Notes: generated by a model not told the origin, from the sequence alone. Positions 46,151 to 56,847 are shown, counted from the first letter of the stretch. The stretch is 64,000 nt of DNA from Micromussa lordhowensis (GCA_964020085.1 OZ026607.1:14724041-14788040), one strand, 5' to 3'. Translations and numbers: made by a program.

Positions 46151-46882
46151 CAATTGAGTTGGTTTACCGTTCCACGTAATTTTGCGAGAAATAAAACCTA
46201 AAGCTGATGACTTGAAGCTAAAATGATGACTTGAAGTTGATCAACACAAAAGCAAAGAAGGAGCATAAGAAACCACTAAATAGAGACAACAGATTGCTTT
46301 TCACAGGGAAGGCATAGTTCTTCTTCATTTTAGACTCCTAGCATTCTAAACCCTAGCTCCCTCCCTGGGTATAAGGATATTGTTTGGAATAACACAGGAA
46401 GATTTAATCATGATCATAAATAATACATTTGTCTTCAAGAAAGCTATACTGTATCCCAATATTACATTGACAAAGACAAATAGTTTTACATACATTTACC
46501 ATGTCTTGATTAGAAGTTGATAAATTGCATGTATATATATTATATATGTATAATTTGCACAAAAGAGTGTTATCTTCCTACAAATAAAAAAATTATTTTA
46601 GACCCAACGTGTCTCCGTTTCTTCACTTATGAATTAGAAAAAAAAATCATAAAAATTTATTTTTAATTTCAATTAATAATAGAGTGTAATGGCCCCTATT
46701 GGGGCCAAATCGGCATCTCCTTATTTGGACCTTAGAGGGGCCGAATTGAGGAGAAGGGCCAAAATGGTATTTAGTGTGGCCATTTCAGAAATTAGATGGG
46801 CCGAATCGGTACCATCTGAAACTGTTTTGGCTCTTGTTATCCAAAACGGCCCAACATGGGCCAAATCAGCCCTCGAGAAATT
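46151..46882. other. Right arm of the CACTG element, upstream of its gene
   Basis: Presumed promoter side of the SAM-domain gene. 46151-46680 is AT-rich with no ORF. 46685-46882 is filled with GGGCC/GGCCC-type subterminal words. No TATA box could be chosen with confidence. Confidence 0.5.
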
Positions 46883-46914
46883 GGAGCCGATTCGGCTCTT
46901 TCCATTTTACAGTG
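46883..46914 (-). repeat. Right terminal inverted repeat
   Basis: Read on the minus strand it begins CACTGTAAAATGGAAAGAGC and continues CGAATCGGCTCC. It differs from the left repeat at four positions. Confidence 0.85.
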
Positions 46915-47345
46915 CAATTTGACTCGTCGACATAACAGGCGCTACAGCCTACGCAAGAAAATTTATAAACAACACGGGATCGTGATAATTTAGGAATGGC
47001 ATCTTTGGCACTGAATAAATTCTTGATCTTGTATGGGGCAAACACTACTTCTTACAATAGCGTTGGGTTAAGCGCTTGATTCTGTGCTGAACTTCAGTCG
47101 AGAAAGGGCCAACAAAAGGTAATTTGTAATAGTGCGTGCTAATTTCGTTAGAGCTGGTTTCTGCAGAAGCGCGCAGAGGGGAGACAAAGAAATTGCTAAG
47201 ATATTGTTTGACAGTTTTGTTCACAAGACTGGATGGAAATTGATTCCTTCCCGCAATGTCGGTGAGCTCCTTAATGTTGTTGTGGAAGCCAGTCCCGGTG
47301 TTATTGATTTTAAATGTCCTGTCCCTCAGCGTTTGTATTAACCCT
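46915..47345 (-). pseudogene. Penelope-like element: RT tail and N-terminal half of GIY-YIG domain
   Basis: Seen: the minus strand reads TGTGFHNNIKELTDIAGRNQ, FPSSLVNKTVKQYLSNFF, HYYKLPFVGPFSTEVQHRIK and RLTQRYC. After a one-base shift near 47050 it reads FAPYKIKNLFSAKDAIPKLS and RVVYKFSCVGCSACYVDES, where the CACTG element interrupts it. The C-x2-C and CYVGE-like words are those of the Penelope GIY-YIG domain (Gly of GE is Asp here). Confidence 0.8.
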
Positions 47346-47394
47346 AATTTGTAGGGAAAGGGTGCAAAACTGAGAAACTTTGTGAGAAGGGAAA

Positions 47395-47510
47395 ATGAAA
47401 AGATTGGTGAGAAGGCAAAGTATTCAGTGCAAAAGATGCCATTCCCAAATTAACACGATCCCGTGTTGTTATGTCGGCGAGACAAACCGACATCTTGCTA
47501 CACGTGCTCG
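47395..47510 (+). pseudogene. Second Penelope-like GIY-YIG fragment, opposite orientation
   Basis: Seen: plus-strand words matching the minus-strand copy next to it: FSAKDAIPKLTRSRVV-like codons (TATTCAGTGCAAAAGATGCC), then CYVGETNRHLATRAR. Compared with the minus copy, about 36 bp encoding the zinc-knuckle cysteines are missing at a GTT microhomology. The frame then runs into a GGT microsatellite. Confidence 0.7.
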
Positions 47511-47672
47511 TTGTGGTGATTGTGGTGGTGGTGGGAGTGGTAGTGGTGGTGGTAGTGGTGTTTGCGGTGGTGGTGGGGATTGCTGTGGTGGTGTTGATTG
47601 CGGTGATGGTGGTGGTTGTAGTGGTGGTGGAGATTGTGGTGATGGTGCAAGTGGTTGTGGGGATTGTGAATG
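47508..47672. repeat. GGT/GTG-rich microsatellite
   Basis: Imperfect GGT and GTG repeats with interspersed GATTGT. It reads Gly-rich or Val-rich on the plus strand and Pro/Gln-rich on the minus strand, so none of the long frames here (up to 178 codons) is credible. Confidence 0.9.
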
Positions 47673-47743
47673 TGGCCTTACTGGCGTTTTTGGATTTGAG
47701 CTCCTGCGAAACGAGTCACACCTCCCAAACGAGTTTGCCTTTT

Positions 47744-47940
47744 GGTCGAGGGTCGAGGGTCGAGGGTCGAGGGTAACTAGTCGAGGGTCGAGGGTAAATG
47801 GTCGAGGGTCGAGGGTAACTAGTCGAGGGTCGAAAAATTCTTTACAATTACTTTTGAATGTCGTCAAATCAAATTTCGGGTTTACTCGAGTTTCCGGTTT
47901 CTGTTTTATTTTACTAGTGGTATCATGGTAGTGGTTAGAC
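47744..47940 (+). repeat. Dispersed repeat with (GGGTCGA)n heptamers, copy 1
   Basis: Seen: GGTCGAGGGTCGAGGGTCGA runs separated by TAACTAGTC and TAAATGGTC, followed by a constant 3' part (TTCTTTACAATTACTTTTGA, ATCAAATTTCGGGTTTACTC, GAGTTTCCGGTTTCTGTTTT, and TGGTATCATG). The same heptamer plus constant part occurs inverted at 63015-63270. Confidence 0.85.
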
Positions 47941-48860
47941 TTGCGACAAGTCGACTGCGAAATGCAAGACAAGGAAAGCGAGGGACGAAGTCCCTGGACC
48001 ACCTAATTATCTAATCTAGCGGAAACGGACTTTGAGAAAGTCTAGGTAGTGGTATCAAGTGTTTTTTAGCGTAGAATTCCCAAATAAAGCAACCAAAGGA
48101 AAGAAGAAGCGTGACAGGAAGTTCAATACCATTAAATAGTTGACTGTTCTTAAGTGAACTTTGAAGCAGGATCTCAGTTCTAATTTTCTTTAACTGTAAG
48201 ACATTTAAGGTCGTCTCTTTTAACACTGATAGATTACAATGTATGTGGATTTTTTTTCTTAAAAGTTTTAGATGTGAGAAAGATTTAATTTCGAGAAAAT
48301 ATCCGGTATTTCCCATTGAGAAATTTCTATCTCTTGTACTACCTAGGAATGTGATAATAACACCTTATTATCTAATTTCCGCTCTCTTATCTGTCGAGTG
48401 ATCACTTACGGTTGGTTAAAAAGTAAAAACAAATTTCAAACTTTTAGCTATAAAAAAGTGGTCGAAGTCCTTTAAGAGAGGTAGTTGCATACAAGAGCTT
48501 TCAAATATAGTGATTTGACGTGGAAACTTTTCGTATTTTGGAAAACTGGTTGCTGAGCAGAGCTGGTCGCTTACAGTAGGTGGTCGCAACCGGATGTCGC
48601 CTGTATCACAAAAAGAACAATGCTATACAACGCGTCTGTTTTTTTTTTATTAGAACCCTGAAGCGTGTCTTTAGTTTCGTTTCTCCGCTGTTCATTTGGT
48701 ATACGTCTCCTCTGGGTTATATGGATTCTGCCAATAAATAATTGAACCGCCAATCTCGTAAACCAAGCTCAAGCGTTACTGAGAGCACATTGCAACTCGT
48801 TGTGGATTTTATCTTCTTATCAGGCGGCATGGTAGCTAATCACCTGATTATACACACAGC
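47941..48860. other. No recognised gene
   Basis: AT-rich. 47941-48060 has a compact stretch with the words AAGTCGACTGCGAAATGC and GACGAAGTCCCTGGACCACC that may belong to the neighbouring dispersed repeat. A 101-codon minus-strand frame (48011-48316) shows no motif. Confidence 0.45.
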
Positions 48861-49860
48861 TATCTCCACTATGATTCATCACATCCCCGCCACTGCAAAC
48901 AGAGTCTCCCATACAGCCAGCTTCTACGCCTTCGACGCATCTGTTCTGACCAGGCCGACTTTCTCAACAAAGCCCAAGAGATGGCCTCTTTTTTTGAGAG
49001 ACGTGGCTACAGCGCACAAACTCTGAAACATGACCTCGAGAAAATGAAACAGCTGTCTCAAAGCGACGCCCTTACCAAAAGCAATTCAACGAAGGAAAAG
49101 ATGAACAAGATTCCTTTGATACTAACATACCATCCTTTGAACAGTCGAGTACAACGAATCCTGCTTGACAATTTCAAAGTGATTGAAGACGACCCAGCAA
49201 CCAGCTTCATCTTTCCTCAACCACCAATGGTTGCGTTTCGACGTGATGACAACTTGCGATCATCACTAGTTCACACGGCAGAGAAGCAGGCTGCAACACG
49301 CGCAGGTACTTATCCATGTCAACACCCACGTTGCCGTACTTGTGGCCACATTTCCAACGAAACCGATCTTCTGGGGCCAAAGGATCACGTATCTATTACA
49401 GACTCCTTCACTTGTTTGTCCTCGGGTCTGATTTACTGCATCTCCTGCCGTCGCTGCCCTGCCATTTACATCGGCGAGACTGGGCGCACTCTGAGGGAAC
49501 GTTTTGGTGAGCATCTCCGAAGCATTGACAAGAATGCGCCTGGTTTTCCCGTCGCAGAGCATTTCAGTTCTAACGGACATACCGCAGACGACGCACTGGT
49601 CCGTGGGATTAAACTCTGCGAAGGGAACAAACAGAGGAAAAGGCAGGAGATGCGTCTCATCTTTCGACTAGGGACATGCCAGCCGCGCGGCCTCAATGCT
49701 GATTTTCACTTTATTTGAAGTTCGCGCGCGCGTGTAAAACGCAACTTTCAAATTTTAAATTCAACACCTGGCGCAACTCATAACGAACATTCCACTGATG
49801 AAGGGCACAGTCCCGAAACGTCTGGACATTTGTTAAGATTTTGGCACTTCCACCAACATT
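48861..49860 (+). mobile_element. Penelope-like element 3' part (second family)
   Basis: Seen: 48900-48990 carries DQADFLNKAQEMASFFERRG-like codons leading into the open frame at 48981-49718, followed by a 3' UTR with a CGCGCGCG run and the phrase CTGATGAAGGGCACAGTCCC GAAACGTC, a typical Penelope tail in this genome (compare GTCGAAACGTC at about 27740). The RT core is missing. The sequence differs from the fragments at 39.2 and 47 kb, so it is a separate lineage. Confidence 0.75.
48981..49718 (+). CDS. Penelope-like element C-terminal protein with intact GIY-YIG endonuclease domain
   Basis: In intact elements this domain nicks DNA for target-primed insertion. Seen: 245 codons. Linker IPLILTYHPLNSRVQRILLD; a Zn-binding-like knuckle CQHPRCRTCGHI; then SSGLIYCISCRRCPAIYIGE, TGRTLRERFGEHLRSI (the GIY-YIG equivalent and catalytic Arg/Glu region), VAEHFSSNGHTADDALVRGI, and C-terminal RKRQEMRLIFRLGTCQPRGL NAD before the stop. 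The two C-x2-C clusters and the IYIGETGRTL-R--EH pattern are standard for animal Penelope elements. The upstream RT is absent, so the copy is 5'-truncated. The first Met is unlikely to be the original start. Confidence 0.85.
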   Translation: MASFFERRGYSAQTLKHDLEKMKQLSQSDALTKSNSTKEKMNKIPLILTYHPLNSRVQRILLDNFKVIEDDPATSFIFPQPPMVAFRRDDNLRSSLVHTAEKQAATRAGTYPCQHPRCRTCGHISNETDLLGPKDHVSITDSFTCLSSGLIYCISCRRCPAIYIGETGRTLRERFGEHLRSIDKNAPGFPVAEHFSSNGHTADDALVRGIKLCEGNKQRKRQEMRLIFRLGTCQPRGLNADFHFI

Positions 49861-50271
49861 GATCACTTTTAATTATCACGCGGTCCCGTTCCCATTGCAC
49901 AACAAACTTCTTTGGAACGGGAGTCAGTCGTTGTAACACTCAAATTAAAAAGTGACGGTTTTACCCCAATGGTTTTACCTGGATTTCAGAGGATAGGTTA
50001 TTAAATGGTTATCAAAAGAGTACGGCAGGGGAAAGTTTCGAGTTAACCATCTTTTGAATTCGTTAATTTTACCTGGCCTCAAGATTCGAATGTAGCCGAC
50101 TAGCTGGTGCTCGCTAGTGCGGCAAACTTTGGAGTCTGGCCGTGTTTCTTTGAGTGACAGCTGTCAGTACCTCCTGTCTCGCCGTTCCAGCTCTACTTGA
50201 TCACCGAGCTTGATCATCTCTCAGGACTCGCAAACTTCAGTCAAGATCTTCTCTGTTCAGTTATTGCTATC
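49861..50271. other. Spacer upstream of the OTU-type gene
   Basis: No motif. It may hold the promoter or 5' UTR of the plus-strand gene that starts at 50272, but no clear TATA box was seen. A GTAGCCGACTAGCTGGTGCT stretch and TTTGAGTGACAGCTGTCAGT (with the GACAGCTGTC palindrome at 50155-50164) are the only notable words. Confidence 0.4.
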
Positions 50272-50637
50272 ATGCCCATGAAATCATTTACCAGTCGATT
50301 GAAACAGAAAGGCTTTATTGTTTCCTTCAATCCAAAAGGAGATGGAAGCTGCTTTCTTTTTCGGCGGCTGCACACCAGCTCAAACAAGACGGTGCGTGCT
50401 TAAAGGAGGCGACTTTCGACCATCTGTTAAGTCATCGCTTTGATGAAAGTATTTTCACTGATAGTCATTACGAGCATAGAAATGGATACGAAAGGTTATT
50501 TAAGAAGAAAGAGAGCATGCGCGCCATCGTGGAGTTAGGACGCAATTTTTAAGCGGAGCCTACTCCGTCCTAAATTCAGCTAAAATTTGGATACAATCCG
50601 CTATAAGATGTAAAAAAGGTTGAAAGATGGAATCTAA

Positions 50638-51549
50638 ATGAAGAAGAGAAGAGGAAAACATAAAAGAGGCGAACGAGGTTCTACTGAAGAAGAAGTAAAC
50701 TCCGCCAAGAAACCTAACATGGAGGCGGCCGCCTGTACCAACAACGACAGCGAAGTTGAAGAATTAGAGGTTAATTATTACGAAACAGTGTCCGAACAAG
50801 AACCAAGTCTTAAAGATATAAAGGATATGCTTTCATGTGTTCAAGCCACGCTCAAAGATATTCAGCACGAAAACAGAAAGATGGCAGACGAACTGGCCGA
50901 GCTAAAGTCTTCCTTCGGCATTCAAGAACTACAACTAAATTCCCTCAGGGAGTCTCTAAGCAAGGCGACAAAGGCAAACGACGCGATGAAACTAGAGTTA
51001 CGAGCGCTGAGAGAGAAATTTAACAAACAGAAATCTGCGACTGATGAGTTGTACGAAAGTCTTGACGACCTCGAGCAATATTCAAGGAAGAACTCCCTTG
51101 AAATTCATGGCGTCCCCGAAGATTTATATACTTCTGCGGAAGATGTGGTCATCAAGTTAAGTGAGCTGTAAAACGAGCCTGTTCGAGGCGAAGATATTGA
51201 CATCACACATAAAATTTACAGTGGTAAAAACAAACCGAGAAATATCATTGTCAAGTTTATAAGCCACAAGAAAAAAACTGCACTTTATAAGAAGCGAACT
51301 GCATTAAAGAACGTGAGGATCTCACAGTTGTTTCCACATTGCCCAGCAGCCACAGCTTTGGCCTCAAGACGGTTGTACATTAACGAAAATCTTACACCTT
51401 TTCGAAGAGATTTAATGAAAGAAGCCAACCAAATGAGAAAGGATGGAATGCTGTGCAGTGTGTGGTCTATGGACGGCAAAATTTTTGTAAAGACTTCGCC
51501 CGAGGGTGCAGCACATAGGATTCATTGCCAGGAAGACCTCGACAACTTA
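50638..51549 (+). pseudogene. L1 ORF1 protein (RNA-binding, coiled coil), one premature stop
   Basis: ORF1p coats the element RNA and trimerises through a coiled coil. Seen: a basic N-terminus (MKKRRGKHKRGERG), an acidic segment, a long heptad-rich helix (LKDIQHENRKMADELAELKS to LRALREKFNKQKSATDELYE), and the conserved LEQYSRKNSLEIHGVPE start of the RRM-like domain. A TAA at 51169-51171 follows KLSEL. Past it the same frame continues through NEPVRGEDIDITHKIYSGK, NIIVKFISHKKKTALYKK and the C-terminal domain (LYINENLTPFRRDLMKEA) to a stop at 51549-51551. The single stop is the only lesion seen in this ORF. Confidence 0.85.
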
Positions 51550-51879
51550 TGACAGTAAGCTAGCCCGACTGCACTTTAGCGCATCTTTATCTCTTACAGT
51601 TTAAATTATTTTGTTCGTTCTAAGATGCGAATTAGGATGGATTCGACACAAAGCTCCAAACGCCTTTTGATAGCATGCAGCTAAATGCTTGTATCTGCCT
51701 GTGTTTTGTGTGTTTACTGTTCGTATTTGTCAGTTTTTGCGTTTTTTTTTTTAATATTTTACGGTGTCGGTCTAACTATAAGCCAGTATTTCAGCGACTC
51801 TGTGCATTCAAAATTATGTTTATCAATTGTTGTGCCCCATGATAAAATTATCATCTGCTAACATAAATAGGTCACGGCC

Positions 51880-54800
51880 ATGTCGTTGCAAATGAAAATC
51901 AGTCTTTTATCTTTAAATGTTAGAGGCTTAAGAAATCGAGTCAAACGAAGAAGTATTTTTAGTTTCCTAAAAGATCAAAGTTGTGACATTTTCCTCCTCC
52001 AGGAAACATTCTCGGAAGCCAAAGATGAATTGATATGGAAGAGTGAGTGGGGAGGTGCTATTTTCTTTTCCCACGGGTCAACTCATAGTAAAGGAGTTTC
52101 TATTCTGATAAATCCATTAAGAACATTGAATGTGAAAGCGACCTGTAAAGATCCTGACGGGAGAATTGTATCAGTTGACTTGATTTATAGTTCAGGCAGA
52201 ATTTCAAACTGCAATGTTTACGCGCCTAATGACTGCCAGCAGCAACAGAAATTCTTGCTAAATTTAAACAGGTATTTGGGGTCAAACACAGAAATTAGTA
52301 ATCTTATTGTGGGAGGTGACTGGAATGTTACCCTACAAGCTATGGATAAAAAAGGCGGTGTTCCTTGGAGACCAACTTTATATCGTGACAAACTCGTATC
52401 GATAATGGACGACATCGGCTTAATTGATGTTTTTAGGAAGCTTAATCCAAATGAAAGAAGCTTTTCTTATGAATCCAAATCACTGAAAGTGAGTTCCAGG
52501 ATTGACTTCTATTTAGTATCGAAATCAATTACAAACTGGGTCATCAAAGTTAATACAAAAGTTTCCAATGCGCCAGACCATAAAGCTGTTGAACTTGACC
52601 TTAGAATTCACAGTGAAAAACGAGGTCCCGGTCTATGGAAATTTAATAAATCCCTAGTGGAAGACAATGAATTTGTAGAGCTCATTAAAAGACAATACCC
52701 AGTTATACGTGAGAAGTATTTAGACTTGAAAGATGATAGGTTAAAATGGGAATTGATTAAGATGGAATTAAGAAGCATCACTATCTCATATACAAAACAC
52801 AAAGGAAAACAATGTAGAAATCGAGTAACGGAGCTCCAAAATCGTTTGGAAGCTTTAGAAACAATGATAAATAACAGTAATAATGAAGAGCAAATAAGCG
52901 CTGAAATTACAGAATATGACAATCTAAAGACAGAACTTCAACGTATCTATGAAGCCAAAGGGAAAGGCGCAATTCTTCGCTCCAAAGTCAGGTGGGTTGA
53001 GCAAGGTGAAAAACCTACCAAGTATTTCTTTAATTTAGAAAAAAGAAACTTCAATCGTAAAGTAATTACAGAAATAAAACGAGAAGACGGCAAGAAAGTT
53101 GTCGAGGAACACGAGATATTGAAAGAAATTGAATCCTTTTACAGTAAATTATATGCCTCACAAGTCGTGGATAATAACGAGGCCTTTAGAGATTTTACGT
53201 GTGATCTGCAAACAGCGAAACTAACAGATGAAGAAAGAGAGGAATTAGAAGGTTACATAACAATAGATGAATGCGCCAAAGTCTTAAAAACCTTCCCTCC
53301 CTGTAAATCGCCCGGAGATGATGGTTTCACCGCGGAATTTTACTGTTGTTTTTTCGATTTTGTGAGCCGTGATTTAGTAAATAGTTTTAATGCCGCTTAT
53401 AAAGAAGGAGAGTTGTCGATATCTCAACGCAGAGGTGTCATAACTCTCGTGCCGAAGGAGGACTCAGGCTTATCGTATCTCTCAAACTGGCGACCAATCA
53501 CTCTTTTCAATTTAGACTACAAGATTGCATCAAAAGTAATAGCAAAGAGAATAGAAAAGATTTTACCACGAATAATTCATCCTGACCAAACTGGCTTTGT
53601 TAAAGGAAGATACATTGGTCAAAATATCAGATTGATAAATGATATCATGGAACATACTAAATTACACAATATCCCTGGAATATTACTTCTTCTTGACTTC
53701 CGGAAAGCATTTGACACCATTGAATGGTCTTTTATCCAGAATACTTTAAATTTCCTTAACTTTGGTGACGGTATTAGACGCTGGGTTTCCACTTTTTACA
53801 CTGGTCCTGAAAGTGTGGTTTTAAACAATGGATTTTCTACAAATTATTTCGAATTATCAAGAGGGGTTAGACAGGGCTGTCTTCTGTCACCCTATCTTTT
53901 CATTCTAGGAGCTGAAATTTTAGCATGCAAGATACGTCAAGATAAAGAAATACAAGGAATCAGAATTTTTAATTCTGGAGCTAAGATAAGTCAATTTGCT
54001 GATGACACATCGTTAATTTGTAAAAGCTGCCATTCTGTTGAAAAAGCAATCGAAGTGTTAGACTCCTTCGGGAATTTCTCTGGTTTGCGTTTAAATACTG
54101 CTAAAACCAAAGCCCTGTGGCTTGGCCCTTGGCATGATAGCGAAGAAAAGCCATTTGGGTTTAAATGGCCCAAAGAACCGGTTCGTGCATTAGGTATTTT
54201 TATATCATATGATGAAAGGCAAAATAATAAAAATAACTTTCTTGGTAAAATTGACAAATTAGGCGCCAAACTAGAGGTTTGGCGTTCCCGGAATCTTTCA
54301 ATACTAGGGAGATGCCTCATAACAAAATGCCTCGGTATCCCGCAGTTAGTGTTCTCCATGTCAATTTTAGATGCCCCTAAGAACTGTATTCCAACTATTA
54401 ATACATCTATTTTTCAGTTCATCTGGAAAAAAAAGAAAAGATAAGATTAAACGTCAAGTGATGTATCAAAATTACGATAAAGGAGGATTGCGTGTTCTTA
54501 ATGTGGATGTAATGATCAAATCCCTAAGGCTAGCTTGGATACCACGCCTTCTTTGTAATGACGAGAAATGGAGCGAGGTTTGGAAAACAATCCCAAACCA
54601 TTATTTTGACTCGTTCGGTGGTCTAAACTTCCTCTTAAGGTTTAACTACCAATTGAAGTTTCTTGAGCAGACCAGTATGCCTCAATTCTATAAGTCAATG
54701 CTCCAGTTCTTTCATGAACTAAAATCCTCATACGAAACTGACCTTGGACAAGATTTAGTTTTATTTAACAACAAAGACATTCTTATTGATCATAGGACTT

Positions 54801-55618
54801 TCTTTTACAAACCGTGGTTCAAGAAAGGAATTTTCCGAGTTCACGACCTCCTCACGGAGTGTGGTACTTTTTTCTCGCATGGTGAATTTACCAAGAGATA
54901 TAATTTAAACTGTAATTTCCTGCAGTATTTGCAAGTGGTCTCTGCAATACCCAAGCGATTACTGGAAAAGGCAAAACAAAACCAGAATCCCAAATTTAAA
55001 TTTTCACAAAATAATACTTTTTTTCAACTGTCATCCACCATAAAAGTGAATCTTCTGAAATCGAAGAGTAAAGATTACTATTGGCTATTTATAAATAAGG
55101 CGAATCCAGAACTCAAGGGACCTAAAAAATGGGCTCGTGACTTGCAGTTCAATAATATAGAATTGAGTGGTTATTTCAAAAACCTAAAAAGCATCTGTAA
55201 GGAAAATAATTTAAGAGAGTTCTACTTCAAGTTTTTACACAGAATCATTGTCACAAGAAAGGAACTCTGTTTATATGGTATAGAGTGCCACAGCGCATGC
55301 GTATATTGCGAGGAACCTGACTCAATCAGCGATACCTTCATCCACTGTCGATTGTCGAAAGATTTTTTTTCCGAAGTTATTAAATGGTTCGGCAAAGAAA
55401 ATGGCACCTCCTTCTCACTTAATACAAATGAATTACTCTTTGGGAAATTACCAAATGAATCTGGCCCTGATTTGCCACCTTTGATGTTAAAAAAATTGAA
55501 TTTTGTCTTTCTATTCGCTAAATACTATATATATACTAACAAGCTTAGTTCAAAAGAACTAAGTTTGAAAGAATTTATCAAAAAATTGGAAATAAAATAT
55601 TATATTGAAGGATTTTAA
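51880..55618 (+). pseudogene. L1 ORF2 protein: endonuclease plus reverse transcriptase, one frameshift
   Basis: Nicks target DNA and copies the element RNA. Seen: endonuclease words ISLLSLNVRGLRNRVKRR, FLLQETFS (catalytic Glu), VGGDWNVTL (Asp, Asn) and APDHKAVEL (Asp-His); RT words CKSPGDDGFTAEFY, YLSNWRPITLFNLDYKIASK, DQTGFVKGRYIGQNIRLIND, LLLLDFRKAFDTIEW (motif A), RGVRQGCLLSPYLFILGAEI and ISQFADDTSLI (catalytic pair). After an A8 run at 54427-54434 the frame shifts and continues from about 54430 to 55618 (VMYQNYDKGGLRVLNVDVMI, FLHRIIVTRKELCLYGIECH, and the CVYCEEPDSISDTFIHC zinc-knuckle-like segment). All catalytic residues I can check are present. ATG 51880 is the first Met before the endonuclease. 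Confidence 0.9.
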
Positions 55619-56042
55619 GTCAATAGGAAACTAAGCCCCAAATATGCCCAGATGAGTCAAAGTAAGTTATACGACATCATTACTAATAACCAGAATAATT
55701 CAAATTGATTAGACGCCACCAGGTTGTTGTCTTTTTTTTTTCTTTTGGTCAAGTGCTTATGTATTTGTAATTTATTCTCTTAAATTTTTCTCCTCTTTCT
55801 TTCTTTCCTTTTTTTTTTGTTTTATCAAACCCCTCAATTTAGTGCGAAAAACTGCATTAAGTACAGATGAGTAAAGGTGTAAAGAAAAACTTTAATACAG
55901 TTAAATTAAGGTGGTTATATGTAATTTAATGTCAATGTAGTGTATGGTAGTGTAATGTAGTTATATGTAGATAAATGCAGTATAATATAATGTAGCGGGT
56001 TGTTGTAATGTAGTCCTGTGTTATTGAAATAAAGAGTGTTTC
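55619..56042 (+). other. L1 3' UTR
   Basis: AT-rich with several TGTAGT/AATGTAGT words and a polyadenylation signal GAAATAAAG at about 56025-56034, 9-10 bases before the A tail. Confidence 0.7.
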
Positions 56043-56847
56043 AAAAAAAAAAAAAAAAAAGAAGAAGAAAGAGTTAACGTCAGTTAAAACAAAGGGCAGG
56101 TCAGAAAGCTTATATAACCTAGCATTTTGCTTCACTTTGCATGGTTCACGTTTCATGTTTTTTTTAGCTTTAATTGATTAACCGTCCTGTCATTGATTGA
56201 ACGTTAACTAATTACATGACACTCGGCAAACTAGTCTGACCAGGATGCAGGGTGTGAAGTATAAGTTGAATACGGAGCCCCCATTATTGATTCCACGAAT
56301 AAGAGCTAAGGAAAGCGAGTAAAAGCTGAATGTTGCTACTGTGCTGATGTAGGCAAATTTCAATACGAACTGTTTCCGTATTCGTTTTACTTTTATACGC
56401 CGGGGCGTTGGCAATTCCATTTCCCCCTCTCTGTCTACAGCCAAAGTGACTGAAGAACTAAAAAAATTAGCACTTGCGAAAAACTCAGGAGAAAAGGAAC
56501 AACAAATGGCGGACAGGACGTCAGGGGTAATGGGCTTCTGGTGACGTAAAATGTTTTAATAATAATAAAATTTAAAATATTCAGCAGCATGCCGGCATCG
56601 ACCGTCTTTGCTTTGTCTGCAAGGAGGACTTCGCAGACAAGAAAAAAAACCGTTCAATGGGAAGAGGCTATCAAAAAATTGCAAGGCGAATTCGCAACAA
56701 ACCTGGTTATCCAAGCATTCTCGGATGTGATGCACCAGGAAGTCGTTGTACTCACTGTGCACGGGGTAAGACGATTTGGCATAATCGTGATACTACAACT
56801 ACTGCCGCTGCTACTGCTGCTCCTTCTTGCTACTGCTACTACTACTA

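Larger units (their letters stand above)
39401..46914. mobile_element. 7.5-kb CACTG-terminated inverted-repeat element carrying a SAM-domain gene
   Basis: Seen: the left end begins CACTGTAAAATG and the right end finishes CATTTTACAGTG. The inverted repeats run about 32 bp with four mismatches. Both subterminal regions (39401-39740 and 46685-46914) are packed with short GGCC-centred words (GGGGCCGAA, GGGCCAAAT, GGCCCATG, GAGCCGATTCGGCTC). A CA dinucleotide lies on each side (39399-39400, 46915-46916), consistent with a 2-bp target duplication, and the interrupted Penelope frame is restored by excision. CACTG ends, subterminal repeats and a very short duplication resemble the EnSpm/CACTA superfamily. 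No DDE transposase was recognised inside: the only gene is the SAM-domain gene on the minus strand. Either a non-autonomous carrier or an element type whose mobilising protein I do not recognise. Confidence 0.8.
50514..56061 (+). mobile_element. Near-intact L1/Tx1-type LINE with 12-bp target-site duplication
   Basis: Seen: flanked by AAGAAGAAAGAG at 50502-50513 and 56062-56073. Order: 5' UTR 50514-50637, ORF1 50638-51549 (one in-frame TAA), ORF2 51880-55618 (one frameshift), 3' UTR with GAAATAAAG and an 18-base A tail at 56043-56060. Only two inactivating changes were found in 5.5 kb, so it is among the youngest insertions here. It lies in the sense direction within the first exon of the OTU-type gene. 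Confidence 0.9.

Noticed and set aside
45918..46157. 79-codon plus-strand ORF
   Set aside because: Shadow of the SAM-domain exon on the minus strand, whose frame carries the recognisable motif.
47395..48002. Gly-rich (plus) and Pro/Gln-rich (minus) ORFs of about 178 codons
   Set aside because: They read across a GGT microsatellite and a GGGTCGA array; only the first 35 codons of the plus frame (Penelope words) are meaningful.
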